Source: an uncultured SAR86 cluster bacterium (GTDB lineage: Bacteria; Pseudomonadota; Gammaproteobacteria; Magnimaribacterales; Magnimaribacteraceae). Taken from it: a stretch of 64,000 nt of DNA. Below are positions 48,523 through 57,124 of the stretch, one piece after another. Each line of letters starts with the position of its first letter. Positions within the stretch are counted from its first letter, which is position 1. The notes beneath the pieces are model-generated. The model was not told the origin of the DNA. It made no database searches and was given only the letters and a program-made list of their open reading frames with translations. The stretch lies in the NCBI GenBank assembly GCA_902517565.1, contig CABYCU010000005.1, forward strand, positions 1-64,000. The letters run 5' to 3'. Position numbers and translations under genes: made by a program.

Positions 48523-49263
48523 TCAAGAAGAATAAATATCAACCATCGAATACAATCCTGGGGGTTGGGTGCTCAGCCATCTAGCCCCTAGCAACGCTCC
48601 ATTTACAAACAGAGATCTATCTAATGCCTTGTGAGTAATTTCTATTATTTCATTGTCTAAATTAAACGAGATAGTATGCTCACCGGGATTATCTCCTTTT
48701 CTATAGCTCTGTGTATTAATTTCGGCATCAGAGAAGGATTTAGAAATTACTTCTTTAATAGCTATGGCAGTTCCAGATGGGGAATCCTTTTTTTCTGTGT
48801 GGTGTGTTTCAGATATATTTATTGTAGATTCTGCAGGAAATAGATTTCCTAGATCAGATAATATTTTTTTAATAATTGCAATTCCTGCACTAGTGTTGGG
48901 AGCAAAAAGTATAGGCAGCTCTTGGCTAATTTTTTTTATAGTCGCTAACTGCGAATTATTAAAACCGGTGGTGCCAATAAGCACAGGAAGTTTTTTAGCT
49001 TGGTATTTATCTAAAAGATTTAAGGTTGATTCTGGAGAGGAAAAGTCAACTATGATGTCTATTAGAGGATTATCAGGATATTCACTATCTATATATGCAC
49101 CAATATTATCTCTACTTAATAAAAGTCCAATATCCTTACCTATATGAGCATTATCCTTATTAGAAATACCTCCTATAAGCTGGAAATAGTCATCTTCTAT
49201 CACTTTATTTGCAAGTAAAGTCCCTATGCGACCTGTAATCCCAGAAATATAAAGATTTTTCAT
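48523..49263 (-). CDS. dapB: 4-hydroxy-tetrahydrodipicolinate reductase
   Basis: DapB makes tetrahydrodipicolinate, the substrate of DapD (8772-9761). The 246-residue protein has the nucleotide loop ISGITGRIGTLLAN, TTGFNNSQL, APNTSAGIAI and the active-site block ETHHTEKKDSPSGTAIAIKE (about residues 150-169). It follows dnaJ by 9 bases, as in Pseudomonas, but it is not followed by carA here; rpsB comes next with its own promoter. Confidence 0.97.
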   Translation of the reverse strand: MKNLYISGITGRIGTLLANKVIEDDYFQLIGGISNKDNAHIGKDIGLLLSRDNIGAYIDSEYPDNPLIDIIVDFSSPESTLNLLDKYQAKKLPVLIGTTGFNNSQLATIKKISQELPILFAPNTSAGIAIIKKILSDLGNLFPAESTINISETHHTEKKDSPSGTAIAIKEVISKSFSDAEINTQSYRKGDNPGEHTISFNLDNEIIEITHKALDRSLFVNGALLGARWLSTQPPGLYSMVDIYSS

Positions 49264-49272
49264 TTATTTAGT

Positions 49273-50388
49273 TTAATTATCAAAGAATGATTTTACCTTA
49301 GAAAACCATTCATCTCTCAAGGGATTCTGCTTGGAATCTTGAGTTATAGATTCTTGGAACTGTTTTAGTATTTTTTTCTGCTCTTTCGATAGGTTTTGGG
49401 GAGTCTCAATTACAGCCCTACATAGTAAGTCGCCTGTTGAACCACCTCTGATAGGACTTATTCCTTTTCCTCTTAATCTAAATAACTTACCTGTCTGAGT
49501 TCCTTCAGGTATTTTAATTTTTACTTTGCCTTCTAAGGTAGGAATCTGAATTTCTCCTCCTATTGCTGCATCAATAAAGCTAATTGGTGCTTCACAATAA
49601 AGATGTTTACCATCTCTTTCAAAAACGTCATGTGATAAAACTTTTATTTGAACAAAAAGATCTCCAGATGGGCCACCGTTAATGCCAGCCTCTCCTTCTC
49701 CCGAGAGTCTTATTCTATCTCCCGTATCAACACCCGCAGGTATCTTAACCGACAGAGTTTTACTTCTTTCAGATCTTCCTTCTCCTCTACACGCCTGACA
49801 AGGATTGCTAATTATTTGACCAGAGCCTCGGCATCTTCTGCAAGTCTGTGCAACTGAGAAAAAGCCTTGCTGCATTCGTACTTGCCCTGTTCCAGAACAA
49901 GAATCGCAAGATATAGGTTTACTACCATCGCTAGCGCCAGATCCTCCACAAGAGCTACAGGTTTCAAGACAGGGAATTGCTATTTTTTCGGTGACTCCCC
50001 TTACGGCATCTTCTAGACTTATAGTCATTGAATATTGAAGATCTGAACCTTTATTAGATCTCTGTCTTCTTCCGAAAGGATCTCCTCCACCAAAGATATC
50101 ACCAAAAATATCACCAAAAATATCATTGAAGCCTTGCGAGCTTCCCCCGCCAAAACTTGAAGCTTCTACGCCATCATGACCAAACTGATCGTAAGCACTT
50201 CTTTTTGATGTATCAGATAATACTTCATAGGCTTCCGAAGCTTCTTTAAATTTTTCTGAGGCATTGGGATCATCAGAGTTCCTATCTGGATGATACTTCA
50301 TTGCCAGCTTACGGTAAGCCTTTTTTAAATCATCTTCAGTGGCGCCTTTTTGCACACCCAAGATTTCATAATAATCCCTCCTAGACAT
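49273..50388 (-). CDS. dnaJ: chaperone DnaJ
   Basis: DnaJ delivers substrates to DnaK and stimulates its ATPase. The 371-residue type I protein has a J domain with the HPD motif in [11 protein letters not shown], a Gly/Phe-rich linker (about residues 75-110), four CxxCxGxG zinc repeats ([32 protein letters not shown]) and C-terminal substrate domains. It follows dnaK by 34 bases, with no separate heat-shock promoter visible. Confidence 0.98.
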   Translation of the reverse strand: MSRRDYYEILGVQKGATEDDLKKAYRKLAMKYHPDRNSDDPNASEKFKEASEAYEVLSDTSKRSAYDQFGHDGVEASSFGGGSSQGFNDIFGDIFGDIFGGGDPFGRRQRSNKGSDLQYSMTISLEDAVRGVTEKIAIPCLETCSSCGGSGASDGSKPISCDSCSGTGQVRMQQGFFSVAQTCRRCRGSGQIISNPCQACRGEGRSERSKTLSVKIPAGVDTGDRIRLSGEGEAGINGGPSGDLFVQIKVLSHDVFERDGKHLYCEAPISFIDAAIGGEIQIPTLEGKVKIKIPEGTQTGKLFRLRGKGISPIRGGSTGDLLCRAVIETPQNLSKEQKKILKQFQESITQDSKQNPLRDEWFSKVKSFFDN

Positions 50389-50422
50389 ATCTTTTACTTG
50401 GCCTAATGGGATTCCTTACAAA

Positions 50423-52342
50423 CTAAGAGTTTTGGTTTTCTTTCTCTTCAGTTACCTCTTCAAAATCAGCATCAACCACATCTGAATCATTTTGACCGTC
50501 TGAGGTTTCTGGATTTTCTTGATTTTTTGCCTCTTCTTCGTAGAGTCTTTGAGCAAGGGGTGCTGAAGCTTCAGATAGAATTTTTACTTTTTCATCTATC
50601 GTCTCTTTATCATCTCCTTTCAAAACCTCCTCTAGATCAGTTATAGCTAATTCGATGGCTTCTTTCTCAGAGTCTTCAACTTTATCTTTTGCTTCTTCTA
50701 GTGTCTTTTTGCAACTATGTACTAAGTTTTCACCTAAATTCTTAGCCTGAACAAGTTCTTCAAATTTCTTATCATCTTCTGCGTGAGCCTCGGCATCTTT
50801 GACCATTTGTTCTATTTCATCATCTGATAAACCGCTTGAAGCCTTGATTTCGATAGATTGCTCTTTATTAGTAGCCTTATCTTTTGCTGATACATTCAAA
50901 ATACCATTTGCATCTAAATCAAAAGAAACTTCTATTTGAGGCATGCCTCTAGGTGAAGCTGGTATATCAGTTAGATTGAACTGACCTAAGGTCTTATTCT
51001 CGGTAGCTTGTTTTCTTTCCCCTTGAAGCACATGCACTGTAACTGCAGTCTGATTATCTTCAGCTGTGGAGAAAACTTGTGATTTATTTGTAGGAATAGT
51101 TGTATTTTTGTCTATTAAAGGCGTCATTACACCGCCCATTGTTTCTATACCTAATGTCAATGGGGTTACATCTAACAATAAAACATCGGTTACATCTCCT
51201 GCCAGCACAGCACCTTGAATAGCAGCGCCCACGGAAACTGCTTCGTCTGGATTTACATCTTTTCTAGCTTCTTTTCCAAAAAAATCTTTTACTTTTTCCT
51301 GAACCATCGGCATTCTAGTTTGCCCACCAACTAAAATTACTTCGTCAACTTCTGACGCCTTTAATCCAGCATCATTTAATGCTATTTCAGTAGGTTTCAA
51401 TGTCCTATCAACTAAACTCTCTACGAGTGATTCTAATTTTGCTCTAGTGAGTTTATGCACAAAATGCTTAGCTCCTGATGAGTCTGCTGTTATGTAAGGG
51501 AGGTTAATTTCTGATTGTTGATTGCTTGATAGTTCAATCTTGGCCTTCTCGGCTGCTTCCTTCAATCTTTGTAATGCAGCTGAGTCATTATGTAAATCTA
51601 AACCTGATTCATTCTTAAATTCATCCGCTAGATAGTCAATTAAAGCTATATCAAAGTCTTCTCCTCCTAGAAAAGTATCTCCATTAGTAGAGAGTACTTC
51701 GAATTGATGTTCTCCATCAATTTCTGCTATTTCTATTATCGAAACATCAAAGGTTCCGCCGCCTAAGTCATAGACAGCTATTTTTTGGTCTCCTTTTCCT
51801 TTATCCAATCCATATGCAAGTGCAGCTGCAGTAGGTTCGTTAATGATTCTCTTGACCTCAAGACCAGCTATTTTTCCTGCATCTTTAGTAGCTTGCCTTT
51901 GTGAATCATTAAAATAAGCAGGTACTGTGATGACAGCCTCTTTGACTTCCTGTCCAAGGTAATCTTCTGCTGTTTTTTTCATTTTCTTTAGGATTTCAGC
52001 AGAAACTTGCTGAGGAGCCAACTTTTTGCCTTCTGCTTCTACCCAGGCATCACCATTATCTGCAGAGACAATTTTATAAGGAACCATATTACTATCTTTC
52101 TTCACGACATCATCACTATGCTTTCTGCCAATGAGTCTCTTTATTGCGTACAGTGTGTTTTCAGAGTTAGTAACAGCTTGGTTCTTAGCCGAGTCTCCAA
52201 CTTTAATTTCATCTCCATAAGCCACAACTGAAGGCGTTGTTCGTTTTCCTTCTGAATTTTCTATTACTTTAGCTTGATCCCCTTCCATAACAGAAACACA
52301 AGAATTTGTTGTTCCTAGGTCAATACCAATTACTTTTGCCAT
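50423..52342 (-). CDS. dnaK: chaperone DnaK (Hsp70)
   Basis: DnaK is the main Hsp70. The 639-residue protein has [60 protein letters not shown] and [10 protein letters not shown] in the ATPase domain, the [14 protein letters not shown] linker region, the substrate domain and an acidic C-terminal end with the EEVTEE motif. It has its own sigma-32 promoter downstream of grpE and is followed by dnaJ. Confidence 0.99.
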   Translation of the reverse strand: MAKVIGIDLGTTNSCVSVMEGDQAKVIENSEGKRTTPSVVAYGDEIKVGDSAKNQAVTNSENTLYAIKRLIGRKHSDDVVKKDSNMVPYKIVSADNGDAWVEAEGKKLAPQQVSAEILKKMKKTAEDYLGQEVKEAVITVPAYFNDSQRQATKDAGKIAGLEVKRIINEPTAAALAYGLDKGKGDQKIAVYDLGGGTFDVSIIEIAEIDGEHQFEVLSTNGDTFLGGEDFDIALIDYLADEFKNESGLDLHNDSAALQRLKEAAEKAKIELSSNQQSEINLPYITADSSGAKHFVHKLTRAKLESLVESLVDRTLKPTEIALNDAGLKASEVDEVILVGGQTRMPMVQEKVKDFFGKEARKDVNPDEAVSVGAAIQGAVLAGDVTDVLLLDVTPLTLGIETMGGVMTPLIDKNTTIPTNKSQVFSTAEDNQTAVTVHVLQGERKQATENKTLGQFNLTDIPASPRGMPQIEVSFDLDANGILNVSAKDKATNKEQSIEIKASSGLSDDEIEQMVKDAEAHAEDDKKFEELVQAKNLGENLVHSCKKTLEEAKDKVEDSEKEAIELAITDLEEVLKGDDKETIDEKVKILSEASAPLAQRLYEEEAKNQENPETSDGQNDSDVVDADFEEVTEEKENQNS

Positions 52343-52375
52343 TATTTAACTCCACATTAAGTTCTAATACTTAAG

Positions 52376-52401
52376 ATGGGGCTTATATTTAGTATTTCAA
52401 G
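52376..52401 (-). promoter_or_regulatory. sigma-32 heat-shock promoter of dnaK
   Basis: CTTGAAA (52401-52395) and CCCCATCT (CCCCAT at 52381-52376) are separated by 13 bases on the minus strand, an essentially perfect match to the sigma-32 consensus. Initiation would be near 52368, about 25 bases before the dnaK ATG. Confidence 0.88.
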
Positions 52402-52417
52402 AGTTTTAAGGAAAATT

Positions 52418-52981
52418 TTATGATTTCTTTGAAACCACTACTTTTGCAGGTCTAAGTGTTCTGTCCATTATCATGTAGCCTTTCTGCACTATATCTATAA
52501 TTGTATTTGGTTCTACTGAATCGTCTTCAATCAAAGAAATGGCTTCATGCCTCTTAGGATCAAAAGATTTATCTTTGAGGTCAATTACTTCAATACCGGC
52601 AGCGCTAAGAGAATTTTCAAAACTTTTTAGTGTCAACTCTAGCCCTTCTTTTATGCCCTCAATTTCTTGAGAATCTTCACAATTAACTATGGCTCTTTCT
52701 AGATTATCGCCAACTGATAAAAATTCTCTGGCTAAAGATTCGACTCCATAAAGCCTAGCTTTTGTAACTTCTTGTGCTGCAATTCTTCTAACATTTTGTA
52801 CTTCTGCTTTCGCTCTAAGCAATTGATCTTCAAGATCTTTAATTAAATCTGCTTCAGAAGCTTCTACCTGATCAATATCTTCGTATTCAATTTCAATTTC
52901 TTCAGAAGTCTTATTATCATCTTCTGGGTTGATCTCAATTTCTTGATTTTCTTCTTCTTGATCTTTTTTATTCTCGGTCAA
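52418..52981 (-). CDS. grpE: nucleotide exchange factor GrpE
   Basis: GrpE releases ADP from DnaK. The 187-residue protein has an acidic, low-complexity N-terminus (about residues 1-45), a long coiled-coil helix (LEDQLLRAKAEVQNVRRIAA) and the beta-wing end with FDPKRHEAISLIED and VQKGYMIMDRTLRPAKVVVS. The start is TTG at 52981, supported by AAAGGAG 6 bases upstream; an ATG nearby is out of frame. It follows fur and is driven by a sigma-32 promoter located in the gap. Confidence 0.96.
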   Translation of the reverse strand: MTENKKDQEEENQEIEINPEDDNKTSEEIEIEYEDIDQVEASEADLIKDLEDQLLRAKAEVQNVRRIAAQEVTKARLYGVESLAREFLSVGDNLERAIVNCEDSQEIEGIKEGLELTLKSFENSLSAAGIEVIDLKDKSFDPKRHEAISLIEDDSVEPNTIIDIVQKGYMIMDRTLRPAKVVVSKKS

Positions 52982-53002
52982 AGCATACTCCTTTCAGTCT
53001 TT

Positions 53003-53028
53003 ATGGGGCTGAAAAAAATGTTTTCAAG
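53003..53028 (-). promoter_or_regulatory. sigma-32 heat-shock promoter of grpE
   Basis: CTTGAAA (53028-53022), a 13-base spacer and CCCCATAA (CCCCAT at 53008-53003) match the sigma-32 consensus. It begins 4 bases after the fur stop codon. Initiation near 52995 would give a leader of about 14 bases containing the AAAGGAG of grpE. Confidence 0.88.
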
Positions 53029-53031
53029 TAA

Positions 53032-53442
53032 TTAATCTTTGATGGGCTTAACATAAAGAACCATGCTGTGATCAATGATTTCATAGCCTTTCTCATTAGC
53101 AAGTTTCTTTTGTCTGTCTTCGATTAAAGTATCATTAAATTCAATTACATGACCAGTATCTAAACAGACCATATGGTCATGATGTTCTGATGGTGTGAGT
53201 TCATAAACTGCATGACCTTCTTGGAAATTATGACGAACACAAATTCCAGCTTGTTCGAACTGGGTTAAAACTCTATATACAGTTGCCAATCCAACTTCTT
53301 CGCCTGCGGCAAGAAGTTGTCTGTATATTTCTTCTGCACTAAAGTGATCTGATTCTTGACCATCTTCAAGAAGTTCTAAAATTCTAAGCCTTGGAAGAGT
53401 TACCTTTAAACCAGCTTTTTTTAATTCAGCATCATCTGTCAA
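53032..53442 (-). CDS. fur: ferric uptake regulator
   Basis: Fur represses iron uptake genes when loaded with Fe(II). The 136-residue protein has a winged-helix domain (KAGLKVTLPRLRILELLED, GLATVYRVLTQFEQAGI) and a metal-binding dimer domain with EHHDHMVCLDTGHVIEF. The second cysteine of the E. coli CxxC pair is Thr here, as I recall for Pseudomonas Fur, so the structural zinc site must differ. The start is TTG 53442 (reading MTDDAELKKAGLKVT), with GAGG upstream. It is divergent from bamE, a common arrangement. Confidence 0.96.
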   Translation of the reverse strand: MTDDAELKKAGLKVTLPRLRILELLEDGQESDHFSAEEIYRQLLAAGEEVGLATVYRVLTQFEQAGICVRHNFQEGHAVYELTPSEHHDHMVCLDTGHVIEFNDTLIEDRQKKLANEKGYEIIDHSMVLYVKPIKD

Positions 53443-53517
53443 TTTAATTTCCTCTAAATAAGTAATAATAATTTGTTCTAAACATTATAATATCCATTCA
53501 TTCTTAAAAAAATATAA
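53443..53517. promoter_or_regulatory. divergent fur / bamE promoter region
   Basis: The 75 bases between the two genes hold overlapping -10 elements, TATAAT on the plus strand (53486-53491) and TATAAT on the minus strand (53489-53484). Clear -35 boxes are not seen. AGTAATAATAATTTG (53461-53475) partly resembles a Fur box, which would fit autoregulation, but the match is weak. Confidence 0.4.
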
Positions 53518-53838
53518 ATGAAAATAAAAATCTTATTCATATTCGTTCTGATGATTAGTCTCATAACTACAGGATGCAGTATACCTAGAATGTACAAAGT
53601 TGTTGTTAGCCAAGGAAATCTAGTAGATCAAGAGATGTTAGATAAACTAGAAATTGGTATGACAGAGTCTCAGGTAAAGTTTGTTATGGGGACACCTCTT
53701 ATATCCGATACTTTTTACCCAAATAGATGGGATTATTTCACTACAGTTACCCAAGGAGACAGTGTCTATACCCAACAAAAAATAATACTCTTCTTTGATG
53801 AGAATAAACTCGTTAAGTGGGAAGGTGAAATAGATTAG
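53518..53838 (+). CDS. bamE: outer membrane assembly lipoprotein BamE
   Basis: BamE (OmlA/SmpA) is a lipoprotein of the BAM complex. The 106-residue protein has a lipoprotein signal with the lipobox ITTGC (Cys about residue 20), then the SmpA/OmlA domain: VDQEMLDKLEIGMTESQVKFVMGTPLISDTF (read in part), RWDYFTTV and the C-terminal strand IILFFDENKLVKWEGE. It is divergent from fur as in many gammaproteobacteria and convergent with the SNF transporter gene 10 bases away. Confidence 0.94.
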   Translation: MKIKILFIFVLMISLITTGCSIPRMYKVVVSQGNLVDQEMLDKLEIGMTESQVKFVMGTPLISDTFYPNRWDYFTTVTQGDSVYTQQKIILFFDENKLVKWEGEID

Positions 53839-53848
53839 GGCGATTTAG

Positions 53849-55192
53849 TTAAATAAAGAAATAAAGAAAAACACAACTTACCATAATCGGTGAAATATAT
53901 CTGATACTAAAATACCAAAACTTAAATATAAAATTTTCTTCTACATTAAGTTCATCAAGAACGTGCTCCTTTTTCATAATCCAACCAACAAAAATTGCTA
54001 TAAAAATACCTCCAAGAGGTAACATTATCTGATTAGTTAAGAAATCAGTAGCGTCAAAAAAATTCTTACCGAAGATAGTAAACTCAGAAAGCAGATTAAA
54101 AGAAAGAGCACTAAAAATTCCTAAAAACCATGCAACAAATCCTAAACCAGCAGTTGCAGTTATTCTTTTAATTTTTAAAGATTCTATCAGCCACGCTACT
54201 CCTGGTTCTATTAATGATATAGAAGAACTTAGGGCCGCTATGCTCAATAAGACAAAGAATAGAGTTCCAAAAAATACTCCTAGAGGCATGGAACTAAATG
54301 CTATAGGTAAAGTAACAAAAACAAGTCCAGGTCCCTCTGAAGCTGCAAGACCATTTGCAAAAACGATTGGAAAGATGGCTATACCGGCTAATAAAGCAAC
54401 TCCGGTATCTAGTGCGGCTACAGATATGGCTGTCTTACCAATATTTTGATTAGCCGGCATATAAGCTCCGTAAGCCATAATAGCTCCCATTCCTAGACTT
54501 AAAGTAAAAAATGCTTGGCCTAGTGCTTCCAACATCACTTCTGGAGTTATCTTGCTAAAATCTGGCTGAAATAAGTAGATTAGTCCTTCGATAAAAGCTC
54601 CAGATTGTGTTGCATATAAACAAAGAAGCAGAACTATAACAAACAGCATTGGCATCAATGTATTTATCCATTTTTCTAAGCCATCTAGAATTCCTCTAGC
54701 TACAACAAAAACTGTTATTGATAAAAATAAGGTATGCCAGAATATTAAAGAAGATGGACTAGAAAGTAAGGCATTAAAACTTACTGTAGAGCTTTCAGGA
54801 GTAATATCATGAAATCCATTAAAAACATAAGAAAGTGCCCAGCCTGCAGCAACACTATAGAAAGAAAGAATTAATAAACCTGCCAAGGCTCCGGTCGCAC
54901 CTAATAAGGTCCAGGCACTAGTTGTGTTAGCTTCTGCAGCTAAAGCCTTCATTGTATTTGCAGGACTGCTTCTGCCCCTTCTACCTATCATAATCTCGCC
55001 AAGCATGATGGGTAAGCCAATAACAGCTATACATGCCAAGTAAACAAGAACAAAAGCACCGCCACCGTTATCTCCAGCCATGTAAGGAAATTTCCATATA
55101 TTTCCTAAGCCCACAGCAGAGCCAGTTGCGGCTAGTATGAATGTCCAACGACTAGACCAAGTTCCATGTATAGACTTTCTTTCTTCAGACAT
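53849..55192 (-). CDS. sodium-dependent SNF family transporter
   Basis: This 447-residue protein belongs to the sodium:neurotransmitter symporter family, like the bacterial LeuT and MhsT amino-acid transporters. It has the first-helix sodium and substrate motif ATGSAVGLGNIWKFPYMAGD, GGGAFVLVYLACIAVIGLP, and ALGQAFFTLSLGMGAIMAYG in helix six, with 11 to 12 membrane segments. It should take up an amino acid or related compound with sodium, which fits a marine setting; substrate is unknown. It follows the small membrane protein gene after one base, so they may be co-expressed. Confidence 0.92.
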   Translation of the reverse strand: MSEERKSIHGTWSSRWTFILAATGSAVGLGNIWKFPYMAGDNGGGAFVLVYLACIAVIGLPIMLGEIMIGRRGRSSPANTMKALAAEANTTSAWTLLGATGALAGLLILSFYSVAAGWALSYVFNGFHDITPESSTVSFNALLSSPSSLIFWHTLFLSITVFVVARGILDGLEKWINTLMPMLFVIVLLLCLYATQSGAFIEGLIYLFQPDFSKITPEVMLEALGQAFFTLSLGMGAIMAYGAYMPANQNIGKTAISVAALDTGVALLAGIAIFPIVFANGLAASEGPGLVFVTLPIAFSSMPLGVFFGTLFFVLLSIAALSSSISLIEPGVAWLIESLKIKRITATAGLGFVAWFLGIFSALSFNLLSEFTIFGKNFFDATDFLTNQIMLPLGGIFIAIFVGWIMKKEHVLDELNVEENFIFKFWYFSIRYISPIMVSCVFLYFFI

Positions 55193-55193
55193 A

Positions 55194-55682
55194 TTAATTA
55201 TAGATTTCTATAGGGTACGTGTAGGGGTTTATCCAATAAGTAAAGATTAACATAAGACAAATACACAAGATAATGCTTATTTTGTTGATCAAATCTTTGT
55301 AAGAATAATCAAATTCATCAATTATTGAGTTTAGAAAATTTATATGTCTTGATAAATATACTGCTGCTAGCAAAAAGAGTATTCCGCTTACAGGGTTTAT
55401 AAAAATGGTTAAAAAGCCTCCTAAAATTGCAGAAATAAATGAAATTAAGGAAATTGAAGTTAGTTGCTGCTTTAACTTCTCATTATTATAAGATCTTATG
55501 GACCATATATTTCCCGAAAGAAAAAATAGTAAGACTGAAAAGTATATTTGGGCTAAGTGAGCTAGAAAATAAGCAACATTATCAGATGTAAACCAAAGTG
55601 AAGACGTAAGAACTATCAATGGTGAAATAGAAATAAAGGCAATTCCCTGAATTGATCTAAATAAAACATCTTCATCTTTCAT
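55194..55682 (-). CDS. small membrane protein, DUF3429-like
   Basis: The 162-residue protein has about five hydrophobic segments and no catalytic motif. The segment YFSVLLFFLSGNIWSI, after two N-terminal helices, resembles the LSFLGGIHWG-type motif of DUF3429 proteins, whose function is unknown. It is divergent from smpB (38 bases) and one base upstream of the SNF transporter gene on the same strand. The family call is a recollection of pattern, not a search. Confidence 0.6.
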   Translation of the reverse strand: MKDEDVLFRSIQGIAFISISPLIVLTSSLWFTSDNVAYFLAHLAQIYFSVLLFFLSGNIWSIRSYNNEKLKQQLTSISLISFISAILGGFLTIFINPVSGILFLLAAVYLSRHINFLNSIIDEFDYSYKDLINKISIILCICLMLIFTYWINPYTYPIEIYN

Positions 55683-55720
55683 GTCTGATACAATTTTATA
55701 ACAAAGTTGAGATTCAAGCT

Positions 55721-56194
55721 GTGGCTAAAAAAAATAAGAAAAGCGAAAATACGATTACTGAAAATAGAAAAGCTAGATTTGACTTTGAAATTTCTAAAAA
55801 GTTTGAAGCTGGTCTATCTCTTTTAGGTTGGGAAGCAAAAAGTATTAGAGTGAATAACGCGCAAATAGCAGAAGCGTATACTCTCCTTAAGGATAGCGAA
55901 GCTTATCTAATAGGAAGTTACATTGACCCTCTAAAGAATAGTAATCAAGAAATGGATCCAACGAGATCACGAAAATTGCTTCTGAATAGAAAGGAATTGA
56001 ATGAAATCATCAAATCTACCTCTCAAAAGGGAAATACCTGTATACCGACCAAACTATACTGGAAAAATGGACTCGTAAAATGCGAAATTGCCCTTGCAAT
56101 TGGAAAGAAATCCCAAGATAAGAGAAACACAATAAAATCCAGAGACTGGGAACGTCAAAAAGCTAAAGAATTAAGAGAAAGAAACAAAAATTAG
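55721..56194 (+). CDS. smpB: SsrA-binding protein
   Basis: SmpB binds tmRNA and positions it on stalled ribosomes. The 157-residue protein has the OB-fold core (FDFEISKKFEAGLSLLGWEAKS, read in part, IRVNNAQIAEAYTLL, LLLNRKELNEII) and the basic C-terminal tail DKRNTIKSRDWERQKAKE that enters the mRNA channel. The start is GTG 55721; no strong ribosome binding site is seen. The tmRNA gene follows 40 bases later, so partner protein and RNA are adjacent. Confidence 0.97.
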   Translation: MAKKNKKSENTITENRKARFDFEISKKFEAGLSLLGWEAKSIRVNNAQIAEAYTLLKDSEAYLIGSYIDPLKNSNQEMDPTRSRKLLLNRKELNEIIKSTSQKGNTCIPTKLYWKNGLVKCEIALAIGKKSQDKRNTIKSRDWERQKAKELRERNKN

Positions 56195-56214
56195 TTAAGT
56201 TTCATTAGGAAAGG

Positions 56215-56220
56215 TATAAT
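56215..56220 (+). promoter_or_regulatory. probable -10 of the tmRNA promoter
   Basis: TATAAT lies 14 bases before the mature 5' end of the tmRNA and is followed by a G+C-rich CGCTCGGC stretch, suited to a strongly expressed stable RNA. A weak -35 (TTAGTT, 56191-56196) is 18 bases upstream. A short 5' leader would be trimmed by RNase P. Confidence 0.6.
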
Positions 56221-56234
56221 CGCTCGGCTTTTTT

Positions 56235-56589
56235 GGGGGCGAACTGGCTTCGACAGTAGATATAAAACCTCAAGTGCATGTCGAGAAGGTAATAATTCTC
56301 GTTAAAAAATTATTGCAAACTTGTTAGTTGGCGAAAACGCAGACTACGCTCTAGCCGCTTAATTGGCTAGCTGTCCTTGGTAACGTGCTCGTGCGCCTCC
56401 AAAGACAGACGATCTCACGAGATGCTGAAGTTGCTCTTCTCATTAGTAATTTCTTAAGAATAAATTGAGATCGTCTTTTAATCCCTGTTTATCGGGTGTC
56501 AAAAGATTAAATTAATAGATAAAACTAAACATGTAGATCTTGTGGCAGAGTACTAGTGGACGCGGGTTCAATTCCCGCCGCCTCCACCA
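56235..56589 (+). ncRNA. ssrA: transfer-messenger RNA
   Basis: The 355-base RNA rescues stalled ribosomes with SmpB. The 5' GGGGGCG pairs with CGCCTCC before the encoded ACCA at 56586-56589, forming the tRNA-like acceptor; the T-arm is GCGGG/CCCGC with loop TTCAATT (56562-56578), and GGCTTCGACAG follows the 5' arm as in other tmRNAs. The tag frame runs from the resume GCA at 56315 to TAA at 56360-56362 and encodes ANLLVGENADYALAA, with the usual ALAA degron. At 15 residues it is five longer than the E. coli tag. No intrinsic terminator follows; a coding gene starts 19 bases later. Confidence 0.97.
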
Positions 56590-56608
56590 AAAGTGCTATC
56601 ATATTTTC

Positions 56609-57094
56609 ATGGTAGAACAACAAATTCTTATTACAATAGCAACGCTTGCCGTAACTCTAGCTGGATTTTCAGGTGTAGTGGGTATTTTTTCTAAAGAACT
56701 TTCTACTATTAAAAGTTATAAGCTAGAAACTTTATTATTTCAAAGTGGTGTGGCTTTATTTGCCTCTCTTACTACTCTAATTGCTTCTCAGATAGGTGGA
56801 GGTTTAAAGAATGAACTAGAGTTTAGAGAGTTTTGGGTTATCTCTAGTTGGGTTTACATAATCATTACAGTAATAGCCTTAATTTTTGCTACTATCGATA
56901 TAATCAAAACTAAGAGGTACAAGAAAATTAATTACGATATTCTGTTTTATTTTTCATTCTTCTTGGTGATAGCATTACTCGTTTTTAATGCGCTATATAT
57001 TCAAGATGCCTATTTGTTTCATATCGCATTAGAGTTAAATCTAGCTTTTGCTTTCATATCTTTTTACACACTAGTAATGCCTTCAAAAGAGTAA
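56609..57094 (+). CDS. small four-helix membrane protein of unknown function
   Basis: This 161-residue protein starts at ATG 56609, because any longer frame would run through the 3' end of the tmRNA. It has four hydrophobic segments (about residues 5-25, 42-62, 77-97 and 110-155 with a short break) and opens VEQQILITIATLAVTLAGFSG. I know of similar short LAGFSG-type proteins in marine bacteria but no function. No ribosome binding site is visible, and expression may depend on read-through from the tmRNA promoter. Confidence 0.75.
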   Translation: MVEQQILITIATLAVTLAGFSGVVGIFSKELSTIKSYKLETLLFQSGVALFASLTTLIASQIGGGLKNELEFREFWVISSWVYIIITVIALIFATIDIIKTKRYKKINYDILFYFSFFLVIALLVFNALYIQDAYLFHIALELNLAFAFISFYTLVMPSKE

Positions 57095-57124
57095 ACTAAC
57101 AAAATAACAAAAAGAGAGAAATTT

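Noticed and set aside
53155-53185. Fur with a lost zinc cysteine as a sign of inactivation
   Set aside because: The CLDT form in place of CLDC is, as I recall, also seen in Pseudomonas Fur, which is functional; the rest of the protein is intact.
56540-56589. Possible separate tRNA (T-arm and CCA end)
   Set aside because: The acceptor partner is at 56235-56241 and the rest is tmRNA, so this is the 3' half of ssrA.
56540-56608. Longer start for the 4-TM protein inside the tmRNA
   Set aside because: The extra codons are the tRNA-like domain of ssrA and do not look like protein-coding sequence.
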